NCBI GenBank assembly: GCA_032719365.1
Contig: CM064871.1
Span: 25,517,566-25,581,565, forward strand
Direction: 5' to 3'
Length of the DNA: 64,000 bases
DNA from: Prinsepia uniflora
Lineage: Eukaryota > Streptophyta > Magnoliopsida > Rosales > Rosaceae
Positions 58,072 to 64,000 of the stretch are shown piece after piece. A model generated the notes under the pieces. The model was given only the letters and a program-made list of their open reading frames with translations. It was not told the DNA's origin and ran no database searches. The position numbers and the translations under genes were made by a program. Numbering within the stretch: position 1 is the stretch's first letter; every line of letters starts with the position of its first letter.

Positions 58072-59432
58072 AAATCCACCTCACTCACAGATTTAGGGGA
58101 CTTATGTCTATACCATGTCGACCAACTAGACTCCGTACGAGCAACACAGTTAGGTGATCGGCATGCAATTCCAATGGTTCTAGTCGATAGGCAATGCCAG
58201 TGGCTCTAGTTGATAGACAGTGTCGGTAGTTCCAGTCGGCATGCGTGCCTAAATATGACACTCGACACACCTACTCTCCAGGGATGATCGACACCCTCGG
58301 TCCGATTAGCCAGTTGTCAATACCAACTCCCTAACATGCCAGGAGAGATCCATTATCACCTGACACTTATCCCAAATCTGCGGGACACGTGGTAGTATCT
58401 CCTGTCATATCTTGATACCTACGCAAACAGTGTTCAACCACCACATTCATTACCACTATAAATACCCCAAAAACCTTTCATGAAGATAACTTTCTCTCAT
58501 ATATTTTTCTCTTTAAACACAGAAAACCTTAACTCTTCAGTCTTTGTGCTATAATCTGCTTAGAAGGTGTTCTATACGCTTGCTGACTTAAGCATCGGAG
58601 CCTCTTAGGCCAGCACCCCACCGGTGTCTAGTTTTTTCTCTCTACCTCGTTGGTCACTTGATAAGAAGAATCCAGATTCCAATCAGCACCCCAACGAGTC
58701 CAGATACCCCATACCGGGTAAGAGTGGCAATTTCTAACAAGACTCTATACACGAATCGAAACCCACACGGAATTAATCTAAAGTAACCGAACTCGATAAA
58801 AATTTGGGTCAATTTTGGGTCAACCCACTATAGCTCGTTTATTAAATAGGTGGGTTTTCGGTCAACTCGTGAACCCATTTAATAACCTACTAACTCGTTT
58901 GTTAAACGGATTATTAAATCACTACCTACTAACCCACAAACCCGTGAACCCATTTACAAGTTTTTTTTCTTTTAGGGTTTCACAAAGACCTAATGGCTAA
59001 TATAAATACCTAAAATATTATAATTTATAACCTAATCTAAAAGACTAAATCTATTGTAGCCGCACTCTCCAAGTTCTTAAACCTCCATTTTTCCAACCTC
59101 TATCCTCCAACACTTCGCACTCTCCAAGTCATAGACTCATTCAAAGACGAGATCGCAGAACAATAGTCACCTTCACTTTTTCACCCATTACACACACGTA
59201 CAGAGCTCCCTGCACTACTTCTGCTCAAGTTAGAGATTCGAATCGAGAAGGCTTTTCTCCGATCTAATAGATTTGCACAGTTTAGAGAGTGAGGCTTTTT
59301 AACTACCAACATTTGCACAAGCAATCAGTCGTGTGAGAGTGTTGGGAAGACGAAACCATGTCGTGCCTCAACATCCCAGCAAATAATAGGACCCGGCCCT
59401 AGAAACACCCTGAAAGGCGTACCTGGGCCCTA
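58072..59432. mobile_element. Fragments of older transposons (Tat-like LTR piece, hAT-like repeat)
   Basis: 58,340-58,640 resembles a Tat/Ogre-type LTR segment: CTATAAATACCCC TATA region (58,456-58,468), a pyrimidine-rich leader and GCATCGGAGCCTCTTAGGCC (58,593-58,612). From about 58,732 an AGAGTGGCAATTTCTAAC-type start and repeats of AACTCG/AACCCAT recall non-autonomous hAT elements. No complete ends were found and no host gene was recognised. Confidence 0.45.
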
Positions 59433-61439
59433 TGTAACGACCCGTCCCAAATTTCAGGATTAGATTAGTGACTAATCACGATTAGTGACTAATCACAATT
59501 AGTGAGGTTAATCCGTGATTAGTTGGGCGAAATCGGACGAACGATGCGAAATGACCGTTTCGCCCCTAGTCGTGGGTATAACGTTGAATTTTGATTCGGG
59601 CGATCAAATGGACTTTGACCGATGACCGTGACGTATATCGTGACGTCACGAGTTCATAGACAGGGGGTACGTTCAATTCCGACGTTCGAGGTAGAAGTTA
59701 TGACGTTCGAAAGTGTTGGGGCATTTTGGTAAATATGGTTAAAAAGGGGCAAATATTGACTTTTTGACCGGGATGTCCGATGGCCGAGGGCCGAAGACCG
59801 TTACGTAGATCGGGGTGATACGAATCCATAGACAGGCGGCATGCTGAAATCGGACTTCGAACGGGAAAATTATAGGTCACGAAAGGTCGATTTCACTATG
59901 CACGCATTACGAGGCGAGAACACTTGGCTTATTCTGATTGGGTCAGATATTTTAAGTGGGACCCATGGATGAGTGACAAGTGTCACTCATCCCATTGGTC
60001 CAAACCCCTAAAATGTGGATCTAGTTTAATTAAATATTATTATTTCTATTATTATATAATTAATCCACCTATCATTAAATCCTAGCCATCCATTCTATTT
60101 TAATCTTTCAATCCTCACCATCCATCTCATTTTTCTCATCTGATCTCATCACCTTCTTCTCTCTTCTCTTCCACGACACCATCTCCATATCTCTTCTTCA
60201 TTTTTCATTTTCTTCCACCACTTCCACCATTCATCTTGTGTGTGACCGTGAGGAATGAGAGTGAATGGAGAGACCAAGACGGCGGCTCACGGCTGGGGAC
60301 GACGGAGGACACGACGAAGGTGAGTACCCGTGAACCCTTTTAAATTTCTAAATTCGAAAATGAGTTTTAAGGGACGGTTTTGGGTTTCTTTGGATCCTAA
60401 CACAATCTAGGGACCTAGGGGAGTTGAGAGGGATTGTTTTCGAGGCTTAAGATAGCCTGGAACGGCGGTGAACAGCGGAGGAAAACACCTCCGCCATGGC
60501 CGAGCTTGAAGGTGCGGGTTGTGAGGTTGTTTTTCGGTTTTTAGCGTTTAAAATGTTAGGGTTTGATGTTAGGATTATATTAGGATTAAAATGGGACAAA
60601 ATAGATTAAAAATGGACGGGTTTAGGGGTTGGACCAGTCCAGGCCTGTTCGGCCGGTCCAGAACCAGTCGAACCCGGTTCGGCTGGAGGTTAGGGACAAT
60701 GAATAGTAGGCACGTGGGCTCACGCGCAGGTGCAATCATTGGGCGCGTGGGGGCGTGTGGTAGGTCAAATGGGGAAGTGTTCAACATGTGAAACACTCTA
60801 TTTGATGTAACAAACATTTTGGGACTGGTTTCGTGTCGATCGGACACCGTCTCGATAATGTTCGGGTCATCGGAAGGTTTCAGATCGGGATTAAAAATAG
60901 TTAGAAAATCGAGATAATTATGGGACTTCAATGAGAGGTTAATAAGGCTATTAGTAACCCTTTAAATTAATTTGGACAGGTTCGGGAGTCCCGTTGACGG
61001 TGATTGGCTCAGGAGAGCCGTATGACACGCAAATCGAGGCGGCATCTCGGACGGTCTGTGAGTGGACCTTGATTTTCTAAATTGGTGCATGCATAAATGT
61101 TTATTATATGTTTTAATGCATGTTTGGTAATGCCATGGGTGTATTTTTATGTGGTTACGTATAAGCACATATTTCGAGGTTTCAGCCTTATACGGTGCTT
61201 ATACGGGTATGTATTTCTTTAATGGTTTAAATCAAATGGTTTTGGATTTCCAAAAGGATAAACTCAGGTATGAGACCCATTTGGTTTGGTCTCGGGCATA
61301 TGACGCTATGGATGACCTTCGGGTCTGAGTTGTGGTCGCGGCAGGTACTTGGTGCACGGCGACGGATGACGTGACGCTCGCCTCCGGATTGGGATGTGTT
61401 CCTTCCGGAGAGGTCACGATGCACGATTCGTGGTCGGGC
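59433..61439 (+). mobile_element. LTR, family A, plus orientation, interrupted at its right by another LTR
   Basis: TGTAACGACCCGTCCC at the start. Landmarks: the perfect 26-bp palindrome with 12-bp arms GGATGAGTGACA (59,967-59,992), TATATAA (60,053-60,059), a pyrimidine-rich leader, donor GAAG|GTGAGTA (60,320), acceptor GGACAG|GTTCGGG (60,979), a 78-bp middle segment and donor GTGAGTGGAC (61,058). It is broken at 61,440, with the remainder outside the window. Confidence 0.8.
59967..59992. promoter_or_regulatory. Perfect 26-bp palindrome next to an inverted CCAAT box
   Basis: Arm GGATGAGTGACA, a two-base spacer, and the exact reverse complement, followed by CATTGG (CCAAT box inverted). It lies about 60 bp upstream of a TATATAA sequence. 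Equivalent sites: 11,723-11,748, 20,450-20,475, 41,359-41,384, 43,616-43,641, 46,197-46,222 and about 57,704-57,729. Confidence 0.75.
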
Positions 61440-64000
61440 TGTAACGACCCGTCCCGAGAGCCGGGATTAGCAGATTGTTTTTGGAGGGATTAGTGAGCCT
61501 AATCGGTGTTTAGTTGGGTCGTTAGCGTAGAATGACGATTTTGCCCCTAGTTTGGGTAAAATGTGGACTTTGAGTTCGGACGGTCAATTGGGTATTTACC
61601 GATGACTGTGACGTAGTTCGGGACGTCACGAGTCCGTAGACAGGTGGTACGCCCGATTCCGACATCCGAGGAGGAAGTTATGATGTTCGGAAGGCTGAGG
61701 GCATTACCGTAATTTGGTAAAAATAGGGGGAAAGTTGACTTTTAGCACAATTGGGTTTTTGTACATAGACCGAGGGCCGTTAGGTAGATCTCGTCGTCTT
61801 GAGTTCAACGACAGGCGGCATGCCTTCATCGGAAATTGGACGGGCGAGATACGGGTCTAGAACGGAGAAGGGTAGAATCGTAATTTGGACATTAGGGGTA
61901 TTTTGGTCTTTCCGTGTCTTGGGATTTGGGCCAATCAGATAAGGCCAAGTGTACAGTGGAGATGGGGATATTTTGGTTTGGGACCACAGGGCTGTGACAC
62001 GTGGGGTTTGGCTAGAGGTTTCTAGGATGTTGCACGGTGCAAAATTAAACGGGTAGTCGTGCTAGTGTGTGTAGCCGTGTTTGACGAAGAGAGAAACAGA
62101 GAGTGAGATCGTGAGATAGGTAGAGAGTGAGTTGTGAGGGCAACTCGTGTGAGGAAGACTGGTGTGAGAAGAGGGTGAGTTCACGGGGAAAACCAGAGAA
62201 CATAGAGGGAGTTTGGTGGTAGTGCGAAGCTCAGTGATCAAGTCGATCAAATTGGGCTCGAGGGGAAGGTTGGACGGTTTTGGGGACTCCAGGGAACGCG
62301 GCGGCGAGCACGGCGGTGATCGATAGGCAGGTAATTACTTCAGCCTGTTTAGATGCTCTATTTTTCCTAAATTTTCAAACGTTGAGTCGTGGCTTTTGGG
62401 GCTTAGTCGAGGAGTCTAGTGAGGTCTAGGGGACTCAGTAGGGTCCTGGGAAGCTGCTGGTTGTGCAGCCGTGAAGGGAAAGTGTGTGGGTGGTCGGATT
62501 GAAAAATAGGGGTACGGGTGGTTTTTGTTTCGAGCTTGGGACGTCGAGATGTAGGCTGTGTTGGAGTGTTTGGAGTAGAGGATTGGATTCCTGGGAAGAG
62601 GACGAAGAGAATGGTGAAAAGAGGAGCAGGAATGGTGGACGGACGTCAGAGAACCGGCCACACCGGTCTGGAACAGTGCACGGGTTCGAAGGTTGAAGAT
62701 GAACAGTGACTGTGCAGGCGCGTGAGGCCCAAGCGTAGCCACTTTGGGCGGTGCGTGGAGGCACGTGCGGTGGTTTCTGGGGAAACGTCCAACTAGGTTT
62801 TTGGTCTAGAAGTTGTAACGAGTCTTTTGGGATAAGTTTCGGGTTAATCGGACGTCGTTTGAGGTTAGTTCGACAAGGTTGAAGGTTTAGGGTCTCGGCT
62901 CGTTACGTTTAGGACCCGGGATTTTTGTGGGATTTGAGGAGGACTTTCGTTAACGTGTTAGTGACGTAGTTTGGTGACTGTTGATAGGATCGAGGAACCT
63001 CGAGGAGGCTGAGGAACGTACAGAACGTACGGGACGCGAGTGACGTGCCTGGTAACTGTGAGTGGACCCCTTCTCTATACTTGAGCATGCATAACTGCTT
63101 TTCTATAATTTTTTTATGGTTTTACTCATGATTTCATGTTTATTGACTATGCTATGTTGGTTTTATATAATTGCATGTTTTTCGGGAAGTTCAGTTTGAG
63201 CACGTTTTACGAGGAAACTTTGAATTCTGATTTCGATTCCCTGATTTTGGGATTTCAAATGCTAAATGGTTTTCAATGATTATAAAGGGATTTTGGAACA
63301 TGATTTCGATGATTAATATTTTCGGTTTTAGAATCGGATTTCGGAAAGCGGAATTTGGTTTTAAAGTTGAAAAGTGGAATTCCGGAGTTGGGTTCGAAAT
63401 GACGGTTCTGGATGCGGGAAGGGCTTCAGACCAGTGATTTCAGATTCGGGTTTGGATATCGATTTAGAAATGGTTTTCAAATGGTTTTGGATTGGATTTG
63501 CTGGATCTGGTTATTGGGTTTAAAGACCCGGATATTGTGATTGACGGGGGACGGGCCCGGATTGGGTTTAAAGACCTGGATTGAGTTTAAAGACTCGGAG
63601 TTTAAAGATTCGGATATACTGATATTTTCCCCCGTAGGCCTGTTGAGTTTAAAGACTCGGGAGTTTAAAGACTCAGATTATTAAGGCCTGGATTAAGTTT
63701 AAAGACTCAGAGTTTAAAGACTCGGATAGGTCCAGCAGGTTTGATCAGATAATGATTGCTTGGTATTTATGTTTTATGTAACTGTTTTATTCTGATTCTG
63801 CAACTGGTTTTATGACGATCCTTATGTGATTTATAACTGTTTTCAGCTAATGGGTTATGCATGTATGTTTTCAAAACGAAGGGCTAAAACCTTGATTTGC
63901 TTATGAAATGGTTTTCGAAACTTTTATTCTTTATGGTCCACTCACACCTTCTGTTTTAATTGCCCTCCAGGTCGTGGAGCTAGCGCGGGGGTTGACGTTG
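61440..64000 (+). mobile_element. LTR, family B, plus orientation, cut by the window end
   Basis: TGTAACGACCCGTCCC at the start, inserted in the preceding LTR. The TSD would be CGGGC (61,435-61,439), not checkable here. Landmarks: donor GGCAG|GTAATT (62,331), acceptor GTTGATAG|G (62,987), a 70-bp middle segment, donor GTGAGTGGAC (63,058), a palindrome array (63,519-63,727), acceptor CCCTCCAG|GTCG (63,970). About 0.3 kb should lie beyond the window. Confidence 0.82.
63519..63727. repeat. Palindrome array GAGTTTAAAGACTC in the last family B LTR
   Basis: GGGTTTAAAGACCC and GAGTTTAAAGACTC units, several paired, plus damaged ones (GACCTG, GATTCG). Same position as in B1 and B2. Confidence 0.82.

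Overview
The window is nuclear DNA of a seed plant, most likely a woody eudicot. It has a multi-exon cytosolic ribosomal protein gene with plant promoter motifs, and nested LTR retrotransposons, hAT-like and Mutator-like non-autonomous transposons and Athila-type gypsy remnants. One host gene is recognisable: 40S ribosomal protein S3a (eS1), plus strand, 28,875-31,001, seven exons, with a one-base frame break in exon 5. I do not recognise the species.

Layout. 1-26,918: a nested block of very long (2.7-3.2 kb net), non-coding LTRs of at least three related families (A, B, C). Several are solo LTRs with exact 5-bp target-site duplications (ATAAG, AGTAA, TATTG, AACTT). One complete non-autonomous element (9,406-26,913, minus strand, TSD AAATG) has an initiator-Met-tRNA primer binding site, a polypurine tract and a non-coding internal domain of about 3.2 kb; this is the architecture of a LARD (large retrotransposon derivative). 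It contains a 500-N gap flanked by two almost identical 5.4-kb copies, which looks like two unmerged overlapping contig ends. 26,919-31,800: gene island with RPS3a. 31,802-41,024: older transposons: a hAT-like element with 8-bp TSD, an Athila-type LTR joined directly to an integrase fragment, a 463-bp duplication bounded by AC microsatellites, a Mutator-like element with 9-bp TSD, and an unrecognised coding-like remnant. 41,025-64,000: a second nest of the same long-LTR superfamily up to three levels deep, ending in an LTR cut by the window edge.

Main observation. Aligning the LTRs by eye in their sense orientation (sense start TGTAACRACCCG or similar, sense end CCTGWCA) shows that they share a gene-like splice layout despite strong divergence between families. 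There is a canonical donor (AG|GTAAG or AG|GTGAG) about 0.7-1.2 kb from the LTR start, an acceptor (TTTGGACAG|G or similar), a 60-80-base middle exon, a second donor (|GTGAGTGGAC) and a second acceptor (CCCTTCAG|GT or CCCTCCAG|GT). The second intron-like segment carries arrays of short palindromes whose two arms change together from unit to unit. In two elements a diverged inverted repeat of about 90 bp straddles the LTR/leader junction and includes a mimic of the primer binding site. I infer that these elements express a spliced, largely non-coding, structured RNA. This is a hypothesis from sequence; no expression data were available.

Limits. All alignments were by eye. Family letters are my own labels. 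Divergence is described qualitatively, and no database search was done.
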